Source: Elysia chlorotica
Lineage: Eukaryota > Mollusca > Gastropoda > Plakobranchidae
Direction of reading: 5' to 3'
Assembly (NCBI GenBank): GCA_003991915.1
Contig: RQTK01000906.1
Coordinates: 59,762-123,761 of the forward strand
DNA: 64,000 bases
In this document: positions 1-11,854 of the stretch, piece by piece
Position numbering within the stretch: position 1 is the stretch's first letter
How the letters are laid out: every line of letters begins with the position of its first letter
Notes under the pieces: generated by a model
The model's database searches: none
Seen by the model: only the letters and a program-made list of their open reading frames with translations
Told to the model about the DNA's origin: nothing
Made by a program: the position numbers and the translations under genes

Positions 1-58
<58 letters not shown>
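1..58. repeat. CT microsatellite
   Basis: Almost pure CT dinucleotide run with one interruption near base 26. It continues off the left edge, so its full length is unknown. It lies in or near the intron that follows the first exon of the minus-strand secreted-protein gene. Confidence 0.95.
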
Positions 59-61
<3 letters not shown>

Positions 62-206
62 CACACTCGTTGGTGACTTCTTTCACACATCGCAATCCAT
101 GCTTCACCTTGGCTTTGACCACTCTGAGCCTTTGAGCTTCAGGCATACAATTCAAACACCCCTCCCCCCTCTCCCTCCCTCCCATTGGACACATCCAACC
201 ACTCAC

Positions 207-513
207 CGATGTTGTTGATGCGGATGTGCTGTTTGATGGAATCCCCCTTGAAGACGCAGTACACCTCGAAATCCATGCTGTAGAGGGTGGGCTCGGTAGG
301 GTGGTCGTGCTGCCGATAGGCTTTCCCCGAAACCACGACTGGGCTATTGGCGACTTTGACTGCCATGGTGGGCTCCTTGTAATCCACGCCCTTTATCGGG
401 GAGCAGGGGAGCGCACTCTGAGGCAGCAGGGCGAGAACTGCACTGACCAACACGATGGTCAGAACTGAGGGAAAGCCCCTGGACATCGCTGGACACAAAG
501 CGCCGATGGACAT
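207..513 (-). CDS. First coding exon of a small secreted protein, tentatively CCDC3/NTR-like (partial)
   Basis: The ATG is at 513, with a second in-frame ATG at 486 that also fits. The N-terminus is a clear signal peptide: a short positive stretch, then a hydrophobic core (VLTIVLVSAVLALL) ending near SALPC. The mature part starts with a Cys, contains a motif of the form YSMDFEVYCVFKG, then IRINNIG. At 207 the frame reaches a consensus donor (GTGAGT on the minus strand), leaving one base over, so the residues read beyond it are intronic. The layout of signal peptide, early Cys, then Y-x-x-x-x-E-V-x-C-V-x-K-G resembles invertebrate secreted proteins related to CCDC3 or netrin-like domains. That resemblance is recalled, not searched. 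Downstream exons lie off the left edge. Function unknown; the open frame on the opposite strand at 226-468 is a shadow. Confidence 0.6.
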
Positions 514-2100
514 GCTGGACAGTATGTTGTGAGAATTTATGCTGTCTTGATTTGTTGATAACGTTCTCGGCTTTTTCAGTGTATGGTAGTTATAGACTGT
601 AAATCTAGATTCACTTCAATGTAAAGCTTGCCAAAGACTTCTCTCTGACAAAGTTCCTTCAAGTTCTTTGTTCTGTACACTAATCAATAGTTAAATTGTG
701 ATTTTTTATTTTTTTCTTATTCCTCTCTGGTTTGCTCCAGTATAGGAATTTTATATCCTTTAATTTTGGCTACACTTTGTATAGATCTGTAGAAATCTGA
801 AATTCAAAACATATTCTGGTTGATGACTATCATATTACATAATTTTGCCCCCTCTAAGGGTTCCAAATATTGACATGGAGAGGGGGATTAGGGTTCGAAT
901 CCCTCTCGTCAGTCCAAAGCACTACCAACTGAGCTCTTGCCAGCCGTCTCCCGATTTTTTTTTAGTTTCCACTAGCGTTTTATAGTTATTGGAGGATGAT
1001 TTTAGGATTAACTAGGATAACTATCATGACCTCTAAGCTTGAGCTTTACCTCCGTTCCCTGCTCAGATCCTGAGAAGCATAATAATTCTCAAAACATTTT
1101 AACTACGAGTAAAACTCAACTTCTTTTTTTTTTCTTCGTGTGAGCCTGGGGGAAGGGTAAGCTGGCTCAAGATCGTGGTAAAGCATCAGGCTCTCGCATT
1201 GGAAGGTACAATGTTTCCGATTCTGTTCCACGATTCAACAAATTTGTTATTGAGATTTGGTTCAAATAATATTATTGTACTTTACCAACACATCTATAAT
1301 ATGTAATAATCTATCCCATCATATCTTTCAAATTATGCAGTGCCGCTAAATAAGTATAAACAAAGTTTATCGTTTAATCTAGATCTAATTTGCTTTTGAG
1401 ACCTTTTAACAACCTGTTAAAAACGGCATTTAAATAACATCCAACTCAAAGTAGTCACAGAACCGGCACAATACACATGCCGCATGCATGAATTTAAATT
1501 ACGTTCATACGTTCAACATCACTGTTTTGTGTAACACTACCACTACAAACGAATCATAAAGACAAGTTACATGTTCAAATAAAACAAATACTATAGGATT
1601 CTGAATAATAGACACAGACTTAAAACTAGGCGAATGTCAGAAGTGCCATCAAGACTAGTCACTAAAAAAGACAAGTTCCAGAATGTTGTAAAATCTTTGC
1701 TCACCATCACTTGCTTACAATTGAGGTGCCAAAATGACACTGAACACAAAATTAATATTAATAAAAACGTTAGATATAGAATCCTTTCTGCTCTCCTCAG
1801 ACGGCAAAACTCACGCAATGCTGGGAATTCTGAAAGTGACAGACAGACGCTGAGCGACAGGCACTCAGCAAATCGGAAATCGTACTTGGCGCCGAACTCG
1901 GAGTACTGTGGCTCGTGAGAGTGAGAGTCGCCAGTAAACTTGGTAAAGTTCGCTAGCACTGTGTAGCAGCGGGTGTCGGTACTGCACGTAAAGGCTGGCG
2001 GTGGGCTTGCGTGGTACCACTACCAGACTGGCTGAAGAGAGGCGGGGCACACTGGCTGTACGTAGGCAAGCCTGGATGCTACTGTTTAGGGTGAGAAGGT
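514..2100. other. Non-coding stretch upstream of the secreted-protein exon
   Basis: AT-rich sequence holding the presumed promoter of the minus-strand gene at 513. Two tRNA-like fragments occur in it, near 880-945 on the minus strand and 1150-1230 on the plus strand. No coding exon is recognisable; the overlapping frames at 1591-1959 and 1634-1918 show no protein-like composition. Confidence 0.5.
880..945 (-). mobile_element. tRNA-derived SINE head, remnant
   Basis: Read on the minus strand, this has an A-box-like AGCTCAGTTGGTAGTGC followed about 25 bases later by a B-box-like GATTCGAACCC. The anticodon arm is too short for a working tRNA, so a decayed tRNA-derived SINE head is the better reading. 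No tail could be followed. Confidence 0.4.
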
Positions 2101-2134
2101 GTTGAGAAAGAAGAGAGAGAGAGGGAGGGAGAGA

Positions 2135-2475
2135 AACAAAAAGAGGCAGAGAGAATGCATGAGGAGGTAGAGAGAAAAATAAATTAACGAGACTGATAGG
2201 ACACAAAAACATGGAGATACATGTTCATTGATTAAGAGAGGGAGAGAGACACACCAAAGGAAGAGAGAATGCATGAGGAGGTAGAGAGAAAAATAAACTA
2301 ATGAGGCTGATAGGACCCAAAGACACAGAGATACATTGATTAAGAGAGGGAGAAAGACACACAAAAGGAAGAGAGAATGCATGAGGAGGTAGAGAGAAAA
2401 ATAAACTAATGAGAGTGATAGGACACAAAGACACGGAGATACATTGATTAAGAGAGGGAGAGAGACACACATAGT
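2135..2475. repeat. Minisatellite, about three 108-114-bp units
   Basis: Three imperfect copies of a GA-rich unit, each containing GAGAATGCATGAGGAGG, then GATAGGACACAAAGACAC, then GATTAAGAGAGGGA. The GAATGCAT landmark recurs at 2153, 2267 and 2375, giving periods of 114 and 108. The open frames seen here are repeat translations, not genes. Confidence 0.85.
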
Positions 2476-2666
2476 TAGATAAAGACAGACACACACACAA
2501 AGACACACATGATAAGAATGGGATAAGCATACAAACAGACACACAAAAGAAGAAAAAAAGAAACAGAAAGAATGTGGCTTAGATCTAGAGAGGTGCACAG
2601 TTGTGGGGGTCTACGTTTGAGAGAGACACAATCATGCCAATGTCATGTCCAAATTACTTACCATAT

Positions 2667-2805
2667 CGGCAACAAACTAATCCTTTATTACTGGAAGTCA
2701 AATTAAAATGTTCAAATAATTATACACATCATTAAAGAAAGACAGATTTTTAAAATTATAAATTAATACATATATTGTGATCTTTTCACGCTAACGCATA
2801 GCTGG
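2667..2805. repeat. 139-bp direct repeat, copy 1
   Basis: Starts CGGCAACAAACTAATCC and ends at CATAGCTGG. It matches 2891-3029 at all but one position seen by eye. The two copies flank 85 bp of unrelated sequence. Confidence 0.9.
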
Positions 2806-2890
2806 TGGTAAATAAATGGAAACGATAGTAATAGTTTTTGCCAGGCTGACTGTGGCTGCTACGGCAGGCAGACCGGTGGACAAACACAGC

Positions 2891-3029
2891 CGGCAACAAA
2901 CTAATCCATTATTACTGGAAGTCAAATTAAAATGTTCAAATAATTATACACATCATTAAAGAAAGACAGATTTTTAAAATTATAAATTAATACATATATT
3001 GTGATCTTTTCACGCTAACGCATAGCTGG
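2891..3029. repeat. 139-bp direct repeat, copy 2
   Basis: Near-identical partner of 2667-2805, with one T/A difference close to the start. Such high identity implies a recent duplication or a recent insertion between the copies. Confidence 0.9.
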
Positions 3030-3388
3030 ACATAGAAATGTATGATCTAAATTGAAATTCTAAATTCATAAACAAAGAAGGGAAGAGGCTAGATCAAAAG
3101 ATGATACTGTTCATAGAAATTTATATTTGGAGTCTTTTTCATTTTTTTTTTCCTTAACCCGCCTAACTTCCATGACTTTAAGGAATATGTATGGAAACTA
3201 TGGACCTTTAAAACGTGACGTTCTTTATAATAAAAAAAAACGTATCGTATTCACAAATATTATACAGAGGCAATATAGAATCAGTTTATTATAAATTATA
3301 TCAAATTAGGACAATGTTATGTTATTAATATAAATTACATAACATTATTATTGTGATTATTATCCATAGTGCTAATCTAATGTGTTTA

Positions 3389-3495
<107 letters not shown>

Positions 3496-3561
3496 AGAGC
3501 ATAGAGCACCACCCTTGTGTAGTGATTATGCGCGATAGAAAAACTATGTATTATTATTCTT

Positions 3562-3706
<145 letters not shown>

Positions 3707-5229
3707 ATTGAATTTTTGAAAATACTCCCAACCATAAACATTGCATGGATTGAAGACTGTAACAGTTATCATAATAATTAGTATGCATATGAAAAAAAAA
3801 ACAACTAGAAATATATTTAAATAAACCCACATTTCAATCACGTCAATACCGAACAAGATATAATTATAATCAATACTTTTGCAAATTATGACAGTGAAAT
3901 AAACTGATGGCGGGGTGCGACAATTTACCCTATTCTTGAGCTGAATAATTAAGGATGGTAATTAATTACTGAAATTGCTCAACTTTAGTTAAGGTATAAC
4001 TTGTATCTAAAAAAAAACGGAGGCATAGATGTAGTATAACTTATGTAAAGATTATTAACAGTACTCTGGAAAATAAACAATTGACGCTCCAATGAAAAAA
4101 AGCGGACGTTGCGAAAACTTTTGTTTATAATATTATTTGCAACAGTCAGGCCGTAACGAAGACCGCTATGACAGCCCATTTGATAAATATTATCGAATCG
4201 GATTGAGGGAACACAAACATGCCGCAACAAAGGCGGCCTTGGCAGTCCATTCGCTAAATATTGTCTAATCTTACTTCTACGATTTGTGGGCTAGTGGCAT
4301 TGTAAATTGTAAAAAATACAGGTAGGCCCATAGATTTGTATAAAATCTTTGGGTAGGCCCTACATTTGTGGGCTACAGTCAAATCAATCTAACTTTCAGA
4401 AACACAACCTGCATCGAACAGTCTTAGAGTTGCTTCAATGAAATGACTGAGTGAACTCTCAACGACATGCGATGATTGCTATCAAATAGGCTAAATCTAG
4501 ATCTAGATCTATTGCGCCAAGGTATTTTCTAAAATCAGATTGATTTCTAGATCTAGGACCATAAGTACAACGCCGCGGCACTTTAGAACTCGTAAGAAGG
4601 GCACGCATACGAATCTTGTCATTTGTATTAAGCTACTGCGTCGTTCTACTTCTACTTACGGTCCTAGAGACTAGAGAGTAGTTAAAATAAGAGGCCGTAT
4701 GTACAAGGTTATACCCGCCGTTTTAACTATACAGCCATACCAGCTGCACTTATTTCATCAATCTCCCGCCTCACTCCTAAAAAGAAAATTAAATGTATGA
4801 ACCTAACCTTACCCCCCACCCCTAGGGATACGGAATTGTCTTGGCTGCTCAAGGATCATAGATCTAGATCTTTACTATGACAATTATTACTCTTGCTGTT
4901 ACTTCTTGTGCTTTCGGTGCCAGAATACACACTTTTACCATACTACTCTACTAGTATAAGCGTCAATGACTTAAAATTTTCATTAATTCATTCTCAAAGT
5001 TGCAAATTTAGCACCATTGTAAAGGTTATTTTTTGCCCTTTATTTTGATGGGTGACATGTCATGAGGCGATTGGATAAAAGGGGTAAAAATAAAAGTTTG
5101 AGCAGGTTTAAGTGCCAGAAAAGGACACGTATCTATTAAATGTCTTTTTTCTTTTTTTTCAAATGAAATATGCTTTTATTCTGAGACATTATTTTAGTTT
5201 TACCATGGTATTTTATCTGCTTTGTACAG
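3707..5229. other. Intergenic or 5' intron sequence
   Basis: AT-rich, with several TCTAGATCTAGATCTA-type clusters near 4495-4510, 4548-4556 and 4859-4871. A polypyrimidine tract and acceptor (TTTGTACAG) at its right end open the first coding exon of the basic gene at 5230. No further upstream exon could be recognised. Confidence 0.45.
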
Positions 5230-8200
5230 GTTGATGGAACCAAAAATAAAACTGATAAAGGAAGTATCACCACCAGTGGCTGTATGGGAGCCATATCGAC
5301 AGCACTTTAAAATGAACTGTAATCAGAGACAGACAATCGGAGGGGATTTGGCAGAGGAAAAGACAGAAAGTGTTAATACAAGGGCTCGTCAAGCGTATAC
5401 CGAGAGGAACCAAATTCAGACGGACTTTGTTTCAAATATTAATCCTCTGCCTGTATCTCATTCTAATACCTCTGCAGCACTGAAGAAAGATTTGAAAATT
5501 TCATGTAGTCTCCAGTCTGCACCGCACGTAAAAAACACAATTTGTGCTCACACCCCTGTATCACTAACCTTACAGTCCTCTAATGTTATTCCGTTAGTTG
5601 CTGTCAATGATAAGCCTGCTGACATCAATCCACTTAAGGAACCAAAACTTTATTACTATAATCCTGAAAATTCCCAAGTTTTCTCTCAACATGGTAGAGG
5701 AAAACGGTTGGAAGTTAAAAAGGCTACCTCGAGTGGTGATAATCAAAAGCAGTACAATGTGGTCACGCTGGAAGCTTTGATGGCAGCCTTAACCAATAAG
5801 AAGGGACTTGAGACTGGGAGGAAAGAGATTAAACCAATTTCTCAAATGCCAATAGTTCAAATCATTTCAAGCACATGTGATAGCAAAGGCGGTGGTGCAG
5901 CAGCCTGTAAGCTATTTATGGCAATCCAGAGTAAACCAATTGCAGGGGGTGTAGCAGCCTATACACAAAACAGAGGACTTAGAAGGATCCAGAGTAAACC
6001 GATAGTTCAAATGCCAGGCACAGGTGACAGCAAAGGTGAAGTTGCAGCCTGTACAGAAAACAAGAAACTTGGAATGATAACCCAGAGGAAGCCTATTGTT
6101 CAAGTGCAAGGCAAAAATGACAGCAAAGGTAAATGATTTCAGTAGATATTTTCGCAAAGTTGGGATGTCTGATGTCATTTTTATTTGACTCAGTTCTTTT
6201 TAAAAATTTTATGTCCTGCTTTAAATCTTCAGTTGTGTGTCAGAATAGTTGATAATATTAATTAAAGTTTTAAAATCATTGTACATGTGATCAATTCCTT
6301 TTTAGCAATACAAAACTTGACTTTTTAGCAAGAAAACAGATGTGAAGTGATAATCAGTGAAAATGGAATTTTAAAAAAAATTGACAAAAGTGCAATAACC
6401 ATAGATATATAAATAGCACTAGATCGCTCACAAAAAAAAATTGGCGGCCCCTCTTTGCGGCATATCAGCACGTGAGCTCGCGGTATCTGTGGGTTGGAGA
6501 GGGTGGGCGGGCAGCAAGGGGGGCAGGAACTACCGAATACGAATCCAGTGCAATAGATAAATTATAGGAAAATAATAACACCGGTGCGCTCTGGATAGTT
6601 TTATTTACTTTTAAATGGCGATTTATATAATTATTTTATAATGATTATATGATTAATAGTAATAATAATAATATAATAATAATAATAATACTAGTAATAA
6701 AAATATTTATCATCATCAATCATTAACCACCACCAACCACCTGGTTGATTACAATAGATGTGCTCATTATGTAACATTGTTTTGTATTATAGGCATAGGC
6801 CCGCGAGGCCTACCCTAGCGCATCATGCCGTAGCCCATTGATTTCTATTAATAGAAATCTGTGTGCGCTTCTTCCTGTCCCCACTTTCCTCTCCCCAGTA
6901 ACATTCAAGTTCCGCCGTGCTGTGACGTCACCGAGCGATCTAGTGCTATTTATATATCTATGGCAATAACCTATCTTGCTCTTGACTTGCTTTAAATTTT
7001 CTCTTTTAGTTACAGCCCAGAATCTCTTTATGGCATCACAAAAAAAGAATAAGAGAGGTATGAATCCTACCAAGAGCAGAACAGCAGAATCACTGAAAGA
7101 GTACTACAAACAAAAAGTTCAAAAACTGAAAGAAGATCCTGAAAAATGGGCTGATTTCTGTGAATCGAATAGAATGGCGGCACGGAGAAGGAAGGCAAAA
7201 CTAACCCCTGAGCAGAAAAGGTATTATAATGAAAAGGAAAAGGAGAGGCGAAAAATAAGAAGGTAGGCCAATTTTAATTTGTTTTTGGCTGTTTTTGTAC
7301 TATTGTTAAATGTGCTCACATATTAATTTAAAAAATACATCTACATCTAGATAAGTTCATCATCTCACTTTTAACACTAACATTGTAATTTAAAAAGGAG
7401 ACACATGAAAAACCATGGTAAAATAATTAGGGCACAATTTTCCTCTTTCAAAAAAAATCCTTCTTGGGTCTATAAGTGTAACGAGAGCGCTCGCTATAAT
7501 AAGAGGTTTTAAGAGAAACAAGACATCTCGTTATTACAGTGTTTTTACTGTATTCCACTATTTATTTTCGGACACATTTTTTGGGGGGGGGAAAAAGTAT
7601 CTATCAATCATAATTATAAACTTAGTATAGTATTGTGCTGATGCCCTTTTTAAATAATTGAACTTAAACAAATTATAGAAAACAGATAATAAAACAAAAC
7701 CAACATATTAATATTTTGCAAAATCGGAAGATATTTGTAACAATTGTATGGTGGCACTCTGTGGAACTCGGTACATCTATTTTGGGAAATGAGAGCTTAG
7801 AAGGAGTTAATACGAACAATTGTTTTTTTCATTCAATAGTATTAACTTAATTAAGGCAGTGGTGTAGATTAAATAGACACATCCATCAGAAACGTAATTC
7901 ACTCATAGATTTCATTAAATAAATGTTCAATTGATATATCCAAAAGAATGCACTGGCATAACAATATTATAATTGTCTTCTACACTATCTAAAAAAGTTG
8001 TACATAGTACAAAGCATACAGGTTTTCTTCTCTATTAGTAAAAAACATTTCTTGAGCTGTTATTCTTTGAATTATCAAGATATTATTACATTTAATATTT
8101 AAAAAAATTAGTGAAATATTAGGATAAAAAGCACATTATGTATTTATTGGGTCATTCTCCAAAAACACCAGGAAAATGTAACATTTCATCTCATTTTATG

Positions 8201-9492
8201 ATCATTGCCAAAATTTAAGTCATCAACAACTTGTTCCAACTACCCGGTACATGGATTTGACAAAATTTTACTTAGAATAAAATATCTAACTTCATGCAAT
8301 TTTCCACATTGGTGCCCATGTTTTTAGAAAAAGTTACAATGGCAACCACATTGGCAGTACCCAAATCGTGCACTTAACAACACTTTTTTACAAAATTGAT
8401 TTCATATTAAATATTAAATTAGATTTTCTTGAAGGTTTACTTTTCACTATAGTTATAGCTTCAACAACATTTCTTTTCTTTTTGGACACCTTGAGTTCAT
8501 GTCACAAATTTTCCATTAAAAAAAGGCCTGCACATTTTTGTACTATTTCAGTATTTGGACTACAAATGCAAAATGAGTAAACAAACAAACATAGCAAAAA
8601 TTATTCCAGCTGCCTGATCCTCTTATGAGACCAGTTAAGCATAAGTGAGGTTATTTTAAACTCCATGTCATAAAGTTATACATTTAGCAGATTTTAAAAA
8701 TTCATTTTTTTTAGTGGTGCTTTTTGGAGAATGATCCTTGTATAAAAATAGGCCTATGTGTATTCACTTTCAATTTTTTTTTCCATTTAGAAAATTTCAG
8801 ACATCGTTTTTTTGTATTATTTTGAGAAAGTGATATCTGGGTATTTTGTCCTCTTTTACAGATTGACGAAACCTATATCAGAGTTAGAAAGACAACAGCG
8901 AAGAGAGCACATGAAACAATTATGGAGGAAAAGAAGAGAACGTCAAACAGAAGAAGAGAGGGAAAGAATAAGAGCTAGGGGTCGTCGTTATTATGCTGAA
9001 AGGAAGCGAAAAAGAAAAATGAAACAAGAAAATGAGACAGATGTTGTTCTAGATGTTGATCCACTATCTGATTCTACCACCACTGTACCTCAAAAGGAAG
9101 ATGTTACTGTTAGATCACCTTGTGCTCATACCCCTGCACCACCAATGGATTTAAATATCTCTTGTAGTTTGACCACTGAATTATCATCTTCACAGCCATC
9201 TAGTTCTAAAGTTGATGCTGCTAATAAACCTTATGAAGGCTGTTCACCCAAGGCACCAACATATGATAAACTTAAAAATTCCCCAACCCAAACTGCAAAA
9301 TATTCTGCATTGTATCATCTTCCCACTGACTCTAAAAGCAAAGCTCATGTTTTGTCTCAGCTTATTACAGAGTGTACATATAAAGAAAGAGCAGCAATTG
9401 CTGATGCTCTGGTTAAATCTAAGTTAGGCAGACGCAATTCTTCAAAATTTGCCCAATTATTAAGTGCAGTTGAAGGCTTGCTTCCTAAATGA
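5230..9492 (+). CDS. Three-exon gene for an unrecognised, very basic Lys/Arg-rich protein
   Basis: Coding exons 5230-6128, 7010-7262 and 8862-9492 join in phase: the first leaves one base (G+TT), the second two bases (AG+A). Donors are GTAAAT and GTAGGC; acceptors end CTTTTAG and TTTTACAG. From the ATG at 5234 the product would be 592 residues. Exon 1 carries about three degenerate units of roughly 30 residues with the motif (Q)SKPIVQMPGT-GDSKG. Exon 2 has a DPEKWADF motif followed by a charged helix with RYYNEKEKERRK. Exon 3 continues the Arg/Lys/Glu-rich segment (RRERQTEEERERIRARGRRYY), then a polar linker, then a compact C-terminal helix region ending VEGLLPK. Motifs of the DPEKW/DPEKY kind occur in uncharacterised aquatic-invertebrate proteins; no function is known to me. 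It may be nuclear given its charge, but that is a guess. Exon 1 may also splice to an upstream exon, since its first base completes a codon. Confidence 0.7.
6399..6963. mobile_element. Non-autonomous DNA transposon (MITE) with 31-bp terminal inverted repeats
   Basis: The left end starts CCATAGATATATAAATAGCA and runs through CACTAGATCGCTC (6399-6429). The right end (6933-6963) is its exact reverse complement. CAATAA lies directly outside both ends; allowing two end bases to be shared, the duplication can be read as 8 bp (CAATAACC), as expected of hAT-like elements. The 565-bp element holds no transposase frame; its middle has AAT repeats. It sits in the first recognised intron of the basic gene. 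Confidence 0.85.
7263..8861 (+). other. Intron 2 of the basic-protein gene
   Basis: AT-rich intron bounded by GTAGGC and TTTTACAG. It contains an inverted-repeat element at 8149-8737. The 8368-8580 frame lies inside that element and has no recognisable protein character. Confidence 0.7.
8149..8737. mobile_element. Inverted-repeat element, about 590 bp
   Basis: The left end GGGTCATTCTCCAAAAACAC at 8149 is matched in reverse complement at 8715-8737 by TGGTGCTTTTTGGAGAATGA plus TCC, with one substitution and one inserted base over about 22 positions. No convincing target duplication is visible and no transposase is encoded, so an old non-autonomous element is likely. Confidence 0.65.
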
Positions 9493-10745
9493 AAGGAAGC
9501 AAACTAAGAAAAGATTACATCGATGGCACGATATGTACCACTAAAGAGGCTAGAGGGAATACTGGAGTGGTATTTTGGCTGAAGTCATTGCATTTTGTCT
9601 AATTGGCTAGTAAGAAACTTAAGCCATATGGTACTAAGTCTCCAGCTAAAATCAGCCAGAGCTGAATTTTTATATTCACTTTTACAAGACCATTTAGTGC
9701 CTAATCTATAAGGCTATACATAGTTCTAATCCTACACCTGTTGAGTAGTCATTTGTTACCCTAACTTCAAGAATATAAGAGCAAAAAAGTATATTTAAGT
9801 ACATGTAATGACAAAGCCTGTTTTAAGACACCCTTTTTTTTTTTTTTAAAGGGTACTTAGGTACCCTATAGTTCTGTTTCAACAATTTGATCTTGACCAC
9901 AATATGATACAGGAAGGGCTAATTTATTTTAACAGCACTCTTAAATAATGTGCCTCTCCTCCTTAAACCAAAACACCTTTCAATATATTTTTCATTTCAG
10001 ATGTATTTTCAAATTCCATTATAATTGTTGCTTTGACAATTTGGTTTAAACTGAAAATGTTGAAGAAAACTATTGAATGATGACTGGCATGGACTAAAAC
10101 ATTTTTGGGCCTGTTTAAGTAGTTGGAGCTTTACTTTATTTAAGTAGGAAATGTTAAATGACTTTTTATCCTAGTTAAAGCGCATTGAACTTAAGGTAGA
10201 ATATAATTGAAAACAAGGAGCTACATTTTGTTTGTGATATGTTCTTTTTTTCATACCACTTCATTTCTATGCAATACATGTAGGCGTACCTAAATGATGA
10301 TCTGACACCCCTTTGTCAACTGTTGAGGCTAACTCAAAAGCAAACACTTTCTTTTCCCATTGATTGTTAATTTTGAGTATGTCACTTTTTTGTAAGTTTA
10401 TGTACTATTAAAGACTGTCATTATAATGGCAACTGTCAAAAATTGCTTTAAAGGGACCAACATTTGTCTAAATTATTCTTTAAATGTATACACCCCAACA
10501 TAAAACTTAAGACAAGGTTTTATCTTGGAAACATGTAAATAATAGGCCATTTGGTCCATTTCTTTCATCATCCATGACCTAAAAAGATGTCTAAATACTC
10601 TGACATTGGTCTTTTCTGTTGTTTTTTTTTCAGAGTTTTGCTCAGGCATAGGTGTTCCCCACTAAAGCATTGTGCTTACACATGTAAAAATTTTGTATAC
10701 CTTGTAAAAAAAGCTAAATAAAAGTATAATATGTGATAGAGCTTG
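9493..10745 (+). other. Probable 3' UTR of the basic-protein gene
   Basis: Non-coding sequence after the stop codon. The best polyadenylation signal is AATAAA at 10717-10722, which would give a UTR of about 1.25 kb; earlier weaker AT-rich signals exist. The UTR extent is inferred. Confidence 0.4.
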
Positions 10746-11695
10746 AATAACTGATATTAATTGCATTTTTTTTTTCATTTAAATCCCATTGTTTCCGTTT
10801 ATCTTTTTTTTGTTTCTTCAACACTGAACCTAAAACAATGGCAGTGTACAAAAAAAAAAAAAACAAAAAAAACAACAGATTAACAAAGAGATGTGAATAG
10901 GATAATAAATCAACTTGAAAGTTGAATGATTTATAAGACTTAAATCAAATCAAAATAATGCATCCATAAGATTTAAAAAAGTCATACATGTATGTGTATT
11001 TACTATGTGACAAGTAGTTTTGGGCTATTATTGTATGCATGGCAATGTCACCTGTATACAATGTATATAAAATGCACAGTGGCAATTGAAAATTGTCATT
11101 CTCTTACTTTGAAGATAGAGTTCACAAGCCCATAAAATTAAAAGCCAGCATTGCACAGAATCCTTGAATATCTGAAAGGCAGAAGTAACTAATGCGTTTG
11201 TGGTTACCATCATGTCTACCGCATGAGCTACATTATAATCATACACCCCAGCTTAAATGTTGTGCATGTTTTGTACATTCCGAGTGATCCTCCCAATGTG
11301 TATAGGATTAGGATTAAGACTAAGAGTGGTTGAACAGCCGCGGCACTGCCTCAGCAATGATGCTAGATGCATTTAGCCCAGACTACATGTATCACTTGCG
11401 AGCATGCTCACTTGTTTTTTGTATCAATCATTGATGAAAGTGTGCATTAATGAAGGGTGCTCATTCGGACCATGCCGCCATGCCGACAATTTTCCCCGTG
11501 AGCCAATTGCCCAACATGTACTGTCTCTCTCTCTTCTTTTTTTTGTATGGCATTGCTAGAATGACCAAGGCCCATTTTCATATAGAACAGTTTCAAAATC
11601 ACTGCATTTTGTCAGAACTACAATGTTCTTCGTGATTGATAATATTAAGCTAGTAAAAAAATACTGACACAACCTCAAATTTTATTAGATATTGA
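10746..11695. other. Intergenic, nothing recognised
   Basis: AT-rich unique-looking sequence with A-runs near 10850-10870. The frames at 11028-11246 and 11450-11635 do not resemble proteins. Confidence 0.4.
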
Positions 11696-11696
11696 T

Positions 11697-11853
11697 TACT
11701 CGCTGTCTTCTCTCTCGTCTCAGGCTTCTCTTTCTCAGTTTCTGTCTCTCTCTCTCAGGCTTCTCTTTCTGTCTCTCTCTCTCTCTCAGGCTTCTCTTCC
11801 TCTCTCCCTCTCTCTGTGTCTCTCAGGCTTCTCTTTCTGTCTCTCTCTCTCCA
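11697..11853. repeat. CT-rich minisatellite built on TCTCAGGCTTCTCTTTCT
   Basis: Four degenerate units, each with CTCAGGCTTCTCT followed by a variable CT run. It lies immediately 5' of a full SINE. A related CT block with CAGGC/TAGGCTTCT motifs lies 5' of another SINE at 28690-28840. Confidence 0.8.
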
Positions 11854-11854
11854 T

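Noticed and set aside
880-945. Functional tRNA gene
   Set aside because: A- and B-box-like words are present but the anticodon arm and acceptor stem cannot be formed; the same holds for the SINE heads at 11855 and 57561.
2086-2598. 170-codon Leu/Ser/Cys-rich frame on the minus strand
   Set aside because: Translation of the GA-rich minisatellite; the repeat explains its hydrophobic periodicity.
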